Part shown: in pieces, positions 1-8,522 of the stretch
Numbering within the stretch: the first letter of the stretch is position 1
How the letters are laid out: the number at the start of each line of letters is the position of its first letter
Assembly (NCBI GenBank): GCA_020629915.1
Contig: JAHDCK010000006.1
Location: forward strand, 1-36,781
DNA: 36,781 nt
Direction: 5' to 3'
Source of the DNA: Saprospiraceae bacterium
GTDB lineage: Bacteria; Bacteroidota; Bacteroidia; Chitinophagales; Saprospiraceae
Notes under the pieces: model-generated
Database searches by the model: none
What the model was told of the DNA's origin: nothing
Seen by the model: only the letters and a program-made list of their open reading frames with translations
Made by a program: the position numbers and the translations under genes

Positions 1-16
1 ATGTTTTAATTATATA

Positions 17-373
17 ATGGAAAAAGATACAATACTAGATGAAAGTCTCCTGAAAAAAGAAAAACCGGACATCCAGCTTCTGGAAATGGTTCGTTGGTGG
101 GAGTGGAGGAGATGGTTGTTTAATGGGATTGTGTTGGTGTTTAATTTATATGTAAGTTTTAATTATAATTCTTGGGATGAAAGAGCATTGCTTATAGTGA
201 ATGTAGTATTTTTAATATTTTTAAATATTTGTTATGGCTTCTCTTGGATTGCTGAAGTATTCGTAAAATATTATTTAAATATATTTATTGAATCTAATAT
301 TGTCAGGTGGATATTATTTGTTCTTGGTCTGTTGCTTTCAATGGGGCTGGCTTGGGATATTTTTAGCGGATGA
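17..373 (+). CDS. small integral membrane protein of unknown function
   Basis: This encodes 118 residues that I do not recognise. The first ~30 residues are polar and charged. They are followed by a WWEWRRW patch and three hydrophobic stretches (roughly residues 33-50, 57-80 and 93-114) that look like membrane helices. The arrangement loosely recalls the small 2TM proteins that often sit beside LytTR regulators or histidine kinases in Bacteroidota, but no diagnostic motif is visible. The gene ends 44 bp before the LytTR regulator on the same strand, so co-transcription or a functional link is possible. However, a promoter-like box lies in the gap. The start lies 16 bp inside the window and no longer in-frame start can be seen. 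Confidence 0.6.
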   Translation: MEKDTILDESLLKKEKPDIQLLEMVRWWEWRRWLFNGIVLVFNLYVSFNYNSWDERALLIVNVVFLIFLNICYGFSWIAEVFVKYYLNIFIESNIVRWILFVLGLLLSMGLAWDIFSG

Positions 374-404
374 TTTTTATATAGAAAGTTTCACCTCATT
401 TTCC

Positions 405-412
405 TAACTTTG
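405..412 (+). promoter_or_regulatory. candidate -7 promoter box (TAACTTTG) of the LytTR gene
   Basis: TAACTTTG matches the Bacteroidota primary-sigma -7 consensus TAnnTTTG and ends 5 nt before the ATG of the LytTR regulator. Transcription would therefore begin at or next to the start codon, giving a leaderless or near-leaderless mRNA. No clear TTG -33 element lies at the expected spacing, so this is a motif match only. Confidence 0.4.
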
Positions 413-417
413 CAATT

Positions 418-1158
418 ATGCTAAACGCCATCATCATAGACGATGTCCCACAGGCCAGGGAAACATTAAAAGAAGATTTGGAAACTTACTGCCCTCAGGT
501 GAAAATTATTGGAGAAGCCGAAGGTGTTGTCAGTGGAGCCAAGTTGCTACGAAACAAAAAACCAGATATACTTTTTCTCGATATTCAAATGCAAGACGGA
601 AGCGGGTTTGACCTGTTGGAAATATTGCCCGAGATTTCCTTTAAAGTAATTTTTACGACAGCCTCCGACGCCTTTGCGATCAAAGCGTTTAGATATGCGG
701 CACTAGATTATCTGCTCAAGCCGATTGATCCGGATCTGCTAATAGAAGCTGTCCAGAAAGCCGAAACCAAATCCGCCGGGCAGGAAGAAAGCCTGGAATT
801 GCTCAAAGAAAATCTCCAACCCAATCACACGCCCCGTCGCCTGGCTTTGCACACTTCAGATAAAATTCATATAACAGAAATTTCAGATATTGTTCGTTGT
901 GAATCTTCCGGCAACTATACAAATTTTCATTTTACAAATAATAAAAAATTATTAGTCACAAAAACCCTCAAGGAATTTGACAAGCTCCTGGACGATCAGG
1001 GTTTTATGCGTGTCCATCAATCTCACCTTATTAATACCAGTCAAATTCAGGAATTTGTCAAGACAGATGGCGGCTACCTCGTCATGAAAGACAAAACCAA
1101 AATTCCCGTTTCTACCCGCAAGCGACCGATTGTCGTCAAGTTGTTGGAAAATCTTTGA
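418..1158 (+). CDS. LytTR-family response regulator
   Basis: The protein has 246 residues, the usual length for LytR/AlgR-type two-component regulators. An N-terminal receiver domain (about 1-120) has the acidic pair near residues 8-9, the phosphoacceptor Asp55 in FLDIQM, a Thr in the FTTAS stretch near 80 and the conserved KP near 101. A linker leads to a C-terminal LytTR DNA-binding domain (about 138-244) with typical segments such as ESSGNYTNFHF and MRVHQSHLIN. Such proteins act as cytoplasmic transcription regulators after phosphorylation by a histidine kinase. No kinase gene adjoins it here; the one at 34495 is distant and need not be its partner. The ATG lies just after a TAACTTTG box. 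A 21-bp-period direct repeat directly after the stop codon is a candidate binding site. Confidence 0.93.
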   Translation: MLNAIIIDDVPQARETLKEDLETYCPQVKIIGEAEGVVSGAKLLRNKKPDILFLDIQMQDGSGFDLLEILPEISFKVIFTTASDAFAIKAFRYAALDYLLKPIDPDLLIEAVQKAETKSAGQEESLELLKENLQPNHTPRRLALHTSDKIHITEISDIVRCESSGNYTNFHFTNNKKLLVTKTLKEFDKLLDDQGFMRVHQSHLINTSQIQEFVKTDGGYLVMKDKTKIPVSTRKRPIVVKLLENL

Positions 1159-1666
1159 TTAGAAAATAGCCCATTCACCGCATTCTGTTTTCCATTCATC
1201 GCATTCTTTTGCCTGCCTTTCCTTTTCGCTCTATATTTATATCACAAGCTGCACAAAAAAATTTAACAAACCTTTAATACTAATTTTATCCTTTTTTAAT
1301 TGGTAAAGTTTTTGAATTTTTATTTGGAATTTTAGAAAATTTCATAAAATAAATTGGCTATTACGAGTCAAAGTGCAAATTACCAATAAATATTTGGCGT
1401 GTTTCAAAAAGAGAAATAAAAGTAAAATGGAGTGTTTAGGCACAGATTTTGAAAATAAATCGGCAGAACCTCAAACAACTTTGAAACAATCCCCGAATCA
1501 CCCCGTAAATAAGAATACCTCTGATACGAACAACACATTATCAGACATTAAACTTAAACTTATTCTTTTAATCTCTAATTGTTAATCGAAGTGACCTAAC
1601 TCACCACTTCAAAAGTTCAAAGGAACTTTAAATTTTATCTCTTAAACTCTTTAACACGTATTTAAA
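1159..1666 (+). other. 508-bp intergenic region / long leader before the subtilase gene
   Basis: This stretch holds the LytTR-type direct repeat (1171-1207), then AT-rich sequence without a convincing gene. Near its end are two short perfect inverted repeats: GAAGTG/CACTTC at 1588-1610, and AAAGTTC/GAACTTT with a 4-nt loop at 1612-1629. If transcribed they would form consecutive hairpins about 40 nt before the start codon. A 70-codon frame (1373-1585) starting with GTG shows no protein-like features. No clear TAnnTTTG promoter box was found, so the transcription start is unknown. Confidence 0.45.
1171..1207. repeat. 16-bp direct repeat with 21-bp period, candidate LytTR binding site
   Basis: Two copies, 1171-1186 (CCATTCACCGCATTCT) and 1192-1207 (CCATTCATCGCATTCT), match at 15 of 16 positions and repeat every 21 bp. 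LytTR domains are known to bind two direct repeats about one to two helical turns apart, with periods near 21-22 bp. This pair starts 12 bp after the stop codon of a LytTR gene and about 460 bp before the subtilase gene. Function is inferred. Confidence 0.5.
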
Positions 1667-4600
1667 ATGTTTTACTCTAACAAAGTAAAAGCAGTCGTGC
1701 TGTGTCTGCTTTGCACTATTACCGTCATGGCTCAATCCAACTTACCGAGCCAAAGCAATTTGAAAAAAGTTGCTACTCAAGAAATTAAAGACTATTCTTA
1801 TAAAGGAAAATCTTATCTAATTGCAGAATTTGATGCTATTCTCTCTGCGGAGGAAAAAGCAGCGATGGAAGCGAAAGGAATTAAGGTTTTAAACTATTAT
1901 GGTAATAATGCCTATCAGGTGGTTATGCCTAAATCTGTTTCTAAAACTCAGATAGATGCTTCTAAAATTAAAAATGTTTTTACTGTAAAAACTGCTGAAA
2001 AAGCAACTCAGTTATTGAGTGAGGAAATGGATAATCTTTCCGGAGAAGTCAATGTAGGGATTATTTTGCCTGCAACTTTTAAAAAGAATGATATTGAAAC
2101 ATTTGCTTCTCATAATGGTCTGCAAATCATTCGCTCTTCCAATAATGTACTGGAAGCTTCACTTGATGCTTCGGGATTGCCTCAGTTACTGGCACATCCT
2201 GCTGTGATGAGTATTGATGTAGTAGAGGAAGTCACTGCGTTGAATTTTGAATCGCGTCAGCTAATAGGTGTAAATCAAGTAGCAGTAAACGGAGGAACAG
2301 GGAAAAATTTAACAGGAAAAGGAGTAGTAGTTGGAGTAGGAGATGGTGGAGAGCTTGGAAATCATATTGATTTTAATAATCGTGTTATCAATTATGCTAT
2401 AGGAACTTACACTAGCTTTGGAGGACATGGTGACCACGTGTCTGGGACAGCTGCTGGTGCTGGTTTGTTGAATCCACAGCACAAAGGGATGGCTCCTGAG
2501 GCTACCCTTCTCATAGAAAAAACATCTAATATTTTTTATAAAGCTCCCGATTATGTCGCTAATCACGATATGGTGATTACCAATAATTCTTATGGTAGTT
2601 CTTTTAGTTGTACCACAGCCGGGGATTACAATTACTCGTCTTACCTGCTGGATCAAACCGCACAAAATTATCCTCAGTTGCTACAGTGCTTTGCAGCAGG
2701 AAATTCAGGAGGAACAACTTGTACTCCTTCCGATCAGGGTTTTAGAACTATTTTGCGGTCCTATGCTACTGCTAAGAATGTTTTGACTGTCGGAAATGTA
2801 GACCATCAGGGAAATCTGCATACTTCTTCCAGCCGGGGACCTGTAAAAGATGGTCGCTTGAAGCCTGAGGTAGTAGCAGTAGGAAGAGCTGTTTATTCTA
2901 CAGGTAGAAATTATAATTATAGTCAAATGAATGGCACGAGTTCTTCCACACCAGGTGTGAGTGGAGCAATGGCTTTGTTATATCAAAGATATCGACAGTT
3001 GAATAATACCAATAACCCGGATGCTGCTCTTATCAAGGCAATAACTTGTAATACGGCAACAGATGTAGAAAATGCAGGTATTGATTTTAAAACGGGTTTT
3101 GGAGTGGTGAATGTCCCTGCTGCAGTAAAAGCATTGGAGGAAAATCGCTACGATAGTAATAGTATTGCTATAGAAGGGCAATCCAAAAATTTCAATATAC
3201 AGGTGCCTAGCGGAACTCAGCAAGTTAAAGTATTATTATACTGGAGTGATAAAGAGGGAACTGTTGGGTTACCGTCCTTGTTGGTGAATAATCTGGACCT
3301 GGTCGTAACAGATGCGAGCGGAACCGCTTACCAGCCCTGGGTACTAAACTCCAATCCTGGTTTTGAAAATAATTTGCCGGTAAGAGCGCAAGATACTTTA
3401 AATAATATCGAGCAGGTAACTATTGATAATCCAACTGCTGGAAATTATACCATTCAGATTACCGGAACAGACTTGCCGGAGCACAACCAAAAATTTTACA
3501 TCACTTATGAATTTGTAAAAGAAGAAGTAGTTTTGACTTACCCCGCAGGGAAAGAGGTGATGCAGCCAGGAACTACAAAATACATCCGTTGGAATGCTTA
3601 CAATCCAAATAACAATACTTTTTCTTTAGAATATTCTACCAATAACGGAGGTAGCTGGACATCGATTAATAATAATATCGCAGCGGATAAAAGAGATTTT
3701 GCCTGGACGATTCCTGCCGGAGCTTTTGACCAGGTACGTGTTAGAGTGACCATGAATGGAACGAACAGTTCAGATACAGGTATTGAAAATAATATTATAT
3801 TTTCTCAAACGACTTTAACCAGCCAGGCTTCCTGTGCCGGATATTCTTCCTTGTCCTGGGATGCGGTTAGTGGTGCAGATCAATATCAGGTTTTAAAACT
3901 GGATAATGATACCTGGAAAATAGTTGCGACCACATCCGCTACTACCTACCATAGCGAATACCTGGATTCTGAAATTCTTCACTGGTACACCGTAAAGCCA
4001 CTGATGGCAAACGGAACGGAAGGACAAAGAGCAATTGCCCGGCAGGCAGTTATAGGAACCGGAGGCATGTGCCCTTGGAGTGATGATATTTCTATAGTAA
4101 AAATTGAATTAAAAGCAGATACAGGAAGATTCAGAACATCTACTGGCTTTACTCAGAATGAGGTCATTTCAGTCGTTGTGGAGAATGTAGGAAATAATGA
4201 TATCAACAATCCAAAAGCCTATATTATGATTGATGGTAGTTCTCAAGTTATGGAAGTGATAAATCAAACAATTCCTTCAGGTGGAACAGTAACCTACACT
4301 TTCAATCATACTTTTGATTTGGAATTGGCGGGAAGTCATAAAATTGATGCAAGAGTTGATCTCTCAGGAGATACACATAATGAGAATGATATTTTACCAT
4401 CTTATACTGTATTACAATTGGATAACCCTGCCATTTCATTACCTTATATTTTTGACTTTAGCACGCCTGTAGATGGATTTTATAACGGAACCGTTTATGG
4501 CATCCCCGGGATAGAACAAGCAGATTATAACGGAGAGAGTGGAGTAGCTTTAAGCATTGCAGATGCTAAAAAGACAACAGGAAAAGCAATGAGTGTGATT

Positions 4601-5521
4601 GGAAAAAGCTCAGGTGCACAGGGAGATTTAATCTTTACAGTAAATTTTGAAAAATATCCTTCTACCCAAAATACCCTGCTCAATATATCTTACTATCACC
4701 AGGGTACAGCTGCAGATGCAGGTGATAAAATCTGGGTGCGTGGAAATGATGCAGAGCCTTGGGTGGAAATGACAACACTAGCTTATACAAGTGCTAACCG
4801 CGCTTTGAACAACCTGCCGTTAGGCCAAACTTTACACCAGGCCGGACAAACTATCAGTAGCAGTACCCAGATTATGTTTAGAAATAAGGGAGGGGAAGGA
4901 TACGCTGTAACGGAAATGTCTATCCAACCTACAAATGATCCACTACCAGTAGAATTGATTCGCTTTACAGCAGAAAAATCAGCAGAAGGCGTTTTATTAG
5001 AATGGGCAACAGCCTCTGAATTGAATAACGAATATTTTGATATAGAAGTAGCTGCCGGAGATCAGGCATTGGCAGAAGGTGCTTTTGAAGTGGTTGGAAC
5101 GGTAGAAGGAAATGGTACAACTTCCGAGCAAAGCAACTATGAGTTGCTGGATACGGATACAAAAAAATCAGGAACTTTATATTACCGATTAGTACAATAT
5201 GATTTTGATGGAAATTCGGAGCGATCTCAAATCGTTTCCGTATCCTTTGATGCAAATGAGGTAGAAGTAACCACTTTTCCCAATCCTTTCATCGACCGAA
5301 TCAATGTAAAACTGAATAATGCAAAGGCAACCGGAGATTACGAAATTAAACTCATCAATCTGAACGGACAAACTATGCACCAATCTGAAGTGAGCCTCAG
5401 TGGTTCGGAAGAAACAGCTTCTATTCAATTGAGTGAAGCACTCGCCAATGGATATTATATCATTCAGGTGACTGGTGAAAATGAAGTGAAATCTGTAAAA
5501 GTACTTAAAGGAAAAAAATAA
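1667..5521 (+). CDS. secreted subtilisin-like serine protease (S8) with T9SS sorting domain
   Basis: This is a 1284-residue exported peptidase. A signal peptide (1-22, ending VMAQ) is followed by a propeptide-like region to about 200 and an S8 domain (about 205-480). All catalytic elements are visible: Asp226 (VGDGG), His254 (GHGDHVSG), oxyanion Asn346 (AAGNSGG) and Ser425 (NGTSSSTPG). Beyond it lie a P-domain/jelly-roll-like region (about 500-625), beta-rich repeats, an FN3-like segment (SLSWDAVSGADQYQVL), a CARDB-like segment (about 815-910), and the PLPVELIRFTAE...WATASE module common ahead of T9SS tails. The last ~80 residues (FPNPF...VKVLKGKK) form a type-A T9SS sorting domain. It should be exported by Sec, then sent across the outer membrane by the type IX system. 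A hairpin terminator follows. The substrate is unknown. The LytTR gene upstream may regulate it. Confidence 0.95.
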   Translation: MFYSNKVKAVVLCLLCTITVMAQSNLPSQSNLKKVATQEIKDYSYKGKSYLIAEFDAILSAEEKAAMEAKGIKVLNYYGNNAYQVVMPKSVSKTQIDASKIKNVFTVKTAEKATQLLSEEMDNLSGEVNVGIILPATFKKNDIETFASHNGLQIIRSSNNVLEASLDASGLPQLLAHPAVMSIDVVEEVTALNFESRQLIGVNQVAVNGGTGKNLTGKGVVVGVGDGGELGNHIDFNNRVINYAIGTYTSFGGHGDHVSGTAAGAGLLNPQHKGMAPEATLLIEKTSNIFYKAPDYVANHDMVITNNSYGSSFSCTTAGDYNYSSYLLDQTAQNYPQLLQCFAAGNSGGTTCTPSDQGFRTILRSYATAKNVLTVGNVDHQGNLHTSSSRGPVKDGRLKPEVVAVGRAVYSTGRNYNYSQMNGTSSSTPGVSGAMALLYQRYRQLNNTNNPDAALIKAITCNTATDVENAGIDFKTGFGVVNVPAAVKALEENRYDSNSIAIEGQSKNFNIQVPSGTQQVKVLLYWSDKEGTVGLPSLLVNNLDLVVTDASGTAYQPWVLNSNPGFENNLPVRAQDTLNNIEQVTIDNPTAGNYTIQITGTDLPEHNQKFYITYEFVKEEVVLTYPAGKEVMQPGTTKYIRWNAYNPNNNTFSLEYSTNNGGSWTSINNNIAADKRDFAWTIPAGAFDQVRVRVTMNGTNSSDTGIENNIIFSQTTLTSQASCAGYSSLSWDAVSGADQYQVLKLDNDTWKIVATTSATTYHSEYLDSEILHWYTVKPLMANGTEGQRAIARQAVIGTGGMCPWSDDISIVKIELKADTGRFRTSTGFTQNEVISVVVENVGNNDINNPKAYIMIDGSSQVMEVINQTIPSGGTVTYTFNHTFDLELAGSHKIDARVDLSGDTHNENDILPSYTVLQLDNPAISLPYIFDFSTPVDGFYNGTVYGIPGIEQADYNGESGVALSIADAKKTTGKAMSVIGKSSGAQGDLIFTVNFEKYPSTQNTLLNISYYHQGTAADAGDKIWVRGNDAEPWVEMTTLAYTSANRALNNLPLGQTLHQAGQTISSSTQIMFRNKGGEGYAVTEMSIQPTNDPLPVELIRFTAEKSAEGVLLEWATASELNNEYFDIEVAAGDQALAEGAFEVVGTVEGNGTTSEQSNYELLDTDTKKSGTLYYRLVQYDFDGNSERSQIVSVSFDANEVEVTTFPNPFIDRINVKLNNAKATGDYEIKLINLNGQTMHQSEVSLSGSEETASIQLSEALANGYYIIQVTGENEVKSVKVLKGKK

Positions 5522-5586
5522 TGCTCCCGATTAAAACGGAGTAAAAATACTAATAGGGGTTATTTTAATACGTGTTTTTTCATTGC

Positions 5587-5626
5587 AAGGCTATCCGGTT
5601 GAGTTCGGATGGCCTTCTTCTTTTTT
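5587..5626 (+). terminator. rho-independent terminator after the subtilase gene
   Basis: An interrupted inverted repeat, aaGGC-t-ATCCG...CGGAT-g-GCCtt (5587-5616), forms a stem with a short loop. It is followed by a pyrimidine/T-rich run ending in six Ts (5617-5626). It lies 65 bp after the subtilase stop codon. Confidence 0.75.
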
Positions 5627-5711
5627 GTTTAAATTTGAACTAATTAGGAAAATTTCGTTGTTTAGGGTAATTTACTATTTATAAAAACTAATCTACAGAC
5701 TAGTGCAGGCT

Positions 5712-5811
5712 GTGCCTAAAATGCAATGCGTCCTCAGGTTTTCAACCTGTTTTAAAGCAGTTAAAACCCAAATGATTCAATCGGAACAAACCCGCTACTA
5801 GTATTTTTATA
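5712..5811 (+). repeat. dispersed hairpin repeat, copy 1
   Basis: The stretch beginning GTGCCTAA and containing AATGCGTC, CAGGTTTTCAACCTG and GTTAAAA closely matches the reverse complement of the last ~60 bp of the window (36722-36781), then more loosely to about 5811. CAGGTT/AACCTG is a short perfect stem. Together with the terminator it fills most of the 305-bp gap between the subtilase and methyltransferase genes; nothing else is recognised there. Confidence 0.6.
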
Positions 5812-5825
5812 AAATTTATTTCCCA

Positions 5826-6533
5826 ATGAAAAAATCGATGGCTCACACCGTTTATACCAATAAAAAATTTATAGAAGATTATTCTAAAAATGCAGAAACC
5901 AATTTTTTTAATGCTCATCTCGAACGCCCGGCTACGCTTTCTCTTTTGCCGGATGTAAATGGAAAGACAGTGCTGGATGCCGGATGCGGAGCTGGGATTT
6001 ACAGTGAAATTTTATATAAAAAAGGAGCTACTGTGAAAGCATTGGACTATAGCCATGAGATGCTGCGCCTGGCCAGAGAGCGAGTTCCGGAGGGAGTCGC
6101 ATTTATCGAACAGGATTTGAATCAGGCATTGCCTTATCCTGATAAAACTTTTGATGTGGTGCTGTGTTCTTTCGCTGTTCATTATGTAAAGGACTGGGTT
6201 TCCCTTTTTAACGAGTTTTCGCGAGTGACGAAAAGCCGGGGATTAGTTGTTTTTTCAACGATTCATCCGATTATGGATGTGATCAACTTACCCGATTGCC
6301 ATTATTTTGAAACGCAAACTATCAAGGAACTATGGGATAGTTATGAGGTATGGGTAGAATCTACACGCCGACCATTTGCCGATTTTTTTAAAATATTTGA
6401 GGAAACGGGTTTTATTTTTGATAAAATGATAGAACCACAACCCTTACCAGAAGCCAAAGAAAAGTTTCCGGGACATTTTGAGAAATATTCTAAAATTCCT
6501 CATTCTATTGTTTTTAGAATTATAAAAAAATAA
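5826..6533 (+). CDS. class I SAM-dependent methyltransferase
   Basis: The protein has 235 residues with a Rossmann methyltransferase core (Methyltransf_11/25-like). Motif I is VLDAGCGAGIYSE (about 50-62). The acidic residue of motif II lies in VKALDYSHEM (about 75) and binds the SAM ribose. Motif IV is FDVVLCSFAVHYV (about 115-127), and a post-motif RGLVVFSTIHP strand follows. The C-terminal half (ETQTIKELWDSYEVW, RRPFADFFKIFEETGF) resembles small-molecule methyltransferases, but the substrate is not predictable. It stands alone between a dispersed repeat and the convergent lolA gene. The ATG at 5826 is used, and an internal ATG at codon 5 is an alternative. Confidence 0.88.
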   Translation: MKKSMAHTVYTNKKFIEDYSKNAETNFFNAHLERPATLSLLPDVNGKTVLDAGCGAGIYSEILYKKGATVKALDYSHEMLRLARERVPEGVAFIEQDLNQALPYPDKTFDVVLCSFAVHYVKDWVSLFNEFSRVTKSRGLVVFSTIHPIMDVINLPDCHYFETQTIKELWDSYEVWVESTRRPFADFFKIFEETGFIFDKMIEPQPLPEAKEKFPGHFEKYSKIPHSIVFRIIKK

Positions 6534-6559
6534 GCCATGCAAATTAACTGCATGACTTA
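6531..6559 (-). terminator. hairpin terminator between convergent methyltransferase and lolA genes
   Basis: TAAG-c-CATGCA, a 7-nt loop, then TGCATG-a-CTTA forms a stem overlapping the methyltransferase stop codon. Read on the minus strand it is followed by a run of seven Ts, as expected for a lolA terminator. On the plus strand the downstream sequence is AT-rich with a weaker T tract, so it may work both ways. Confidence 0.65.
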
Positions 6560-6587
6560 TTCTAATAATATTTTAAAAGCCAATAAA

Positions 6588-7262
6588 TTACCAGCGCAAA
6601 TCTTCTACATGAACATTCGGAATGCTGTTGGGATCAAATGTAAAAAAGCTATCCTTGAATTGCTCTTTAGTATGGAGTTCTTCTAAAACCAAAGTATAGC
6701 GAAGACCATCTTTGCCGAATGCTTTGATGCGTTGTACTTGTTTTGTCTCCTTATCTACAGTTACCCGTAATTTAGAATACTCAGTATCCTTGGCAATAGG
6801 TTTGAATTCAATTTTTTGCACGGCACGACCTTCCTCCTCTGCTTCCCCTACAAGAGCATAAATAAATTTATCATTCTGCTCATAAACTCTCAGGAGATTA
6901 TTAGGCGAAAGCAAACTCATATCATCTTCCGGCTCCGGATTCGTAATTTGTACTTCTGGCGAACCTTCCCGTTTTAGATAAAACCAAACCGTAGTACCAT
7001 TGCTAATAATATCCTGCTCCGTCATTTCCAGGCGATATTTTTCTTTTTTCTGGTAAATGACTCCGCGTTGCCTTTCCAGTTCTTCGCCACCGGATTCGAT
7101 AACCAGGGAGAAATCTACTTTCAGATTGTCGTAACGTTCATATTTGCTGCGCACCTGCTCCAAAACGCGTTGGGCAGCGGGATCTGATTTTTCTGCTGGC
7201 GGCTGGGCAATGCCAATCACCACCATCAAAACCATCCAAATTGATAAACAAAATTTTTTCAT
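6588..7262 (-). CDS. lolA: outer-membrane lipoprotein carrier protein LolA
   Basis: This 224-residue protein begins with a Sec signal peptide (MKKFCLSIW...GIAQ, about 1-19). A LolA-type periplasmic domain follows, with the VRSKYERYDNLKVDFSL opening helix and strand, the RGVIYQKKEKYRLEM strands, and the NGTTVWFYLKREGSPEVQI region. LolA carries lipoproteins from the inner-membrane Lol transporter to the outer membrane in the periplasm. It lies 186 bp downstream of ftsK on the same strand. This ftsK-lolA order is, to my knowledge, common in Bacteroidota. A TATCTTTG box at 7354-7361 could give it its own promoter. Confidence 0.88.
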   Translation of the reverse strand: MKKFCLSIWMVLMVVIGIAQPPAEKSDPAAQRVLEQVRSKYERYDNLKVDFSLVIESGGEELERQRGVIYQKKEKYRLEMTEQDIISNGTTVWFYLKREGSPEVQITNPEPEDDMSLLSPNNLLRVYEQNDKFIYALVGEAEEEGRAVQKIEFKPIAKDTEYSKLRVTVDKETKQVQRIKAFGKDGLRYTLVLEELHTKEQFKDSFFTFDPNSIPNVHVEDLRW

Positions 7263-7353
7263 AGCTCGTGTTTATTGTTAAAAAATTGGCTTGTTTCAAA
7301 CCGGAACTATGGGATTTGTACAGGGTAAAGGGTTTTCAATGACTTTATAATGA

Positions 7354-7361
7354 CAAAGATA
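7354..7361 (-). promoter_or_regulatory. candidate -7 promoter box (TATCTTTG) upstream of lolA
   Basis: On the minus strand TATCTTTG matches TAnnTTTG. A TTTG lies upstream (7379-7376) at a 14-bp spacing, shorter than expected. It would give a leader of about 85 nt before the lolA ATG. Confidence 0.35.
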
Positions 7362-7448
7362 AGACCAAAGTTGCCCAAATGGAACCAGCTTAACCTAAAT
7401 TAACCCGGATTAACGAATGTTTAACCAAAATTTAGCTGAAAAAGTGTC

Positions 7449-8522
7449 CTATTTACCAGCATATTTTTGAGCGCGAATATGCTCTAAAAATTTCTGAAGC
7501 TCAATTTCATCATACATCAAAACTTCTCTGGCTTTGCTGCCTTCGCTGGGACCTACGATGCCAAGGGCCTCCAGTTGATCCATGATTCGCCCGGCCCGAT
7601 TGTAGCCCAATTTTAAACGACGTTGTAGCATAGAAGTCGATCCCTGCTGATTTTGGACGACCATTCTGGCGGCATCTTCAAACAATTCGTCCAACTCGGA
7701 TAATTTGAAGCCGGCTGCGCCATGCTCTGAATCGTCTCCGCCAAATTCCGGCAGAAGGAAAGGCTCCGGATAACCACGCTGATCACCAATAAAGTCAATC
7801 ACTTTTTCTACCTCCGGCGTATCCACGAAAGCACATTGTAATCGAATAATATCCGAACCAACGGATAAAAGCATATCTCCACGCCCAATCAATTGCTCGG
7901 CTCCACCTGAATCGAGGATGGTTCGGGAGTCAATTTTTGAAGTAACTTTAAAAGCCATACGCGCAGGGAAGTTGGCTTTGATTACCCCCGTGATGATATT
8001 TACGGAAGGTCTTTGCGTAGCAATAATCAGGTGAATCCCAACCGCACGAGCCAGTTGTGCCAGACGACCAATCGGCAATTCTACCTCTTTACCCGCCGTC
8101 ATAATCAAATCGGCAAACTCATCAATAACTAATATTATAAAAGGTAAAAATCGGTGGCCTTTATTCGGATTCAGCTTGCGTCCGACAAATTTGGTGTTGT
8201 ACTCCCGGATATTTCGGGCATGTCCGGCCTTGAGCAAATCGTAGCGTTGATCCATTTCTACACAAAGGGAATTCAAGGTATGAACGACCTTATGCGTTTC
8301 CGTCACAATGGGTTCTTCCTCTCCGGGCATGAACGCCAGGAAGTGATTTTCCAGCTTGGAGTAGGGGAAGAGTTCTACCTTTTTAGGATCAATTAAAACG
8401 AGTTTTATCTGAGAGGGATGTTTTTTATATAATAAAGACATCAATATCGTATTGATACCAACGTATTTACCATGACCCGTGGCACCCGCAATGATCAAGC
8501 ATTTTTGCCAAATCCGCCACAA
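7449..8522 (-). CDS. ftsK: FtsK/SpoIIIE DNA translocase, C-terminal motor and gamma part (frameshifted from the N-terminal part)
   Basis: This frame carries the RecA-like motor and the DNA-reading gamma domain of FtsK. It has a Walker A-like GATGHGKY, a Walker B region (FIILVIDEFADL), the AVGIHLIIATQRP sensor stretch, and a C-terminal winged helix (YNRAGRIMDQLEALGIVGPSEG) that in FtsK recognises orienting sequences. It has no credible start of its own: the open frame begins only just before Walker A, with a TTG. It continues the upstream FtsK frame after an apparent 5-nt deletion at about 8499/8500. Walker A has Tyr (codon 8465-8463) where Ser or Thr normally binds Mg-ATP. From the next residues onward the protein looks fully conserved. 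As read, it is the second half of a broken gene or a sequence error. Confidence 0.85.
   Translation of the reverse strand: MWRIWQKCLIIAGATGHGKYVGINTILMSLLYKKHPSQIKLVLIDPKKVELFPYSKLENHFLAFMPGEEEPIVTETHKVVHTLNSLCVEMDQRYDLLKAGHARNIREYNTKFVGRKLNPNKGHRFLPFIILVIDEFADLIMTAGKEVELPIGRLAQLARAVGIHLIIATQRPSVNIITGVIKANFPARMAFKVTSKIDSRTILDSGGAEQLIGRGDMLLSVGSDIIRLQCAFVDTPEVEKVIDFIGDQRGYPEPFLLPEFGGDDSEHGAAGFKLSELDELFEDAARMVVQNQQGSTSMLQRRLKLGYNRAGRIMDQLEALGIVGPSEGSKAREVLMYDEIELQKFLEHIRAQKYAGK

Noticed and set aside
1373-1585. 70-codon open frame between the LytTR and subtilase genes
   Set aside because: It starts with GTG, has low-complexity polar composition with no signal, domain or helix pattern, and lies in an AT-rich leader region. 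It is probably chance.
8463-8522. Programmed ribosomal frameshift in ftsK
   Set aside because: There is no slippery heptamer, stimulatory structure or Shine-Dalgarno-like element at the junction. Two conserved residues are missing at the DNA level, which a frameshift would not restore.
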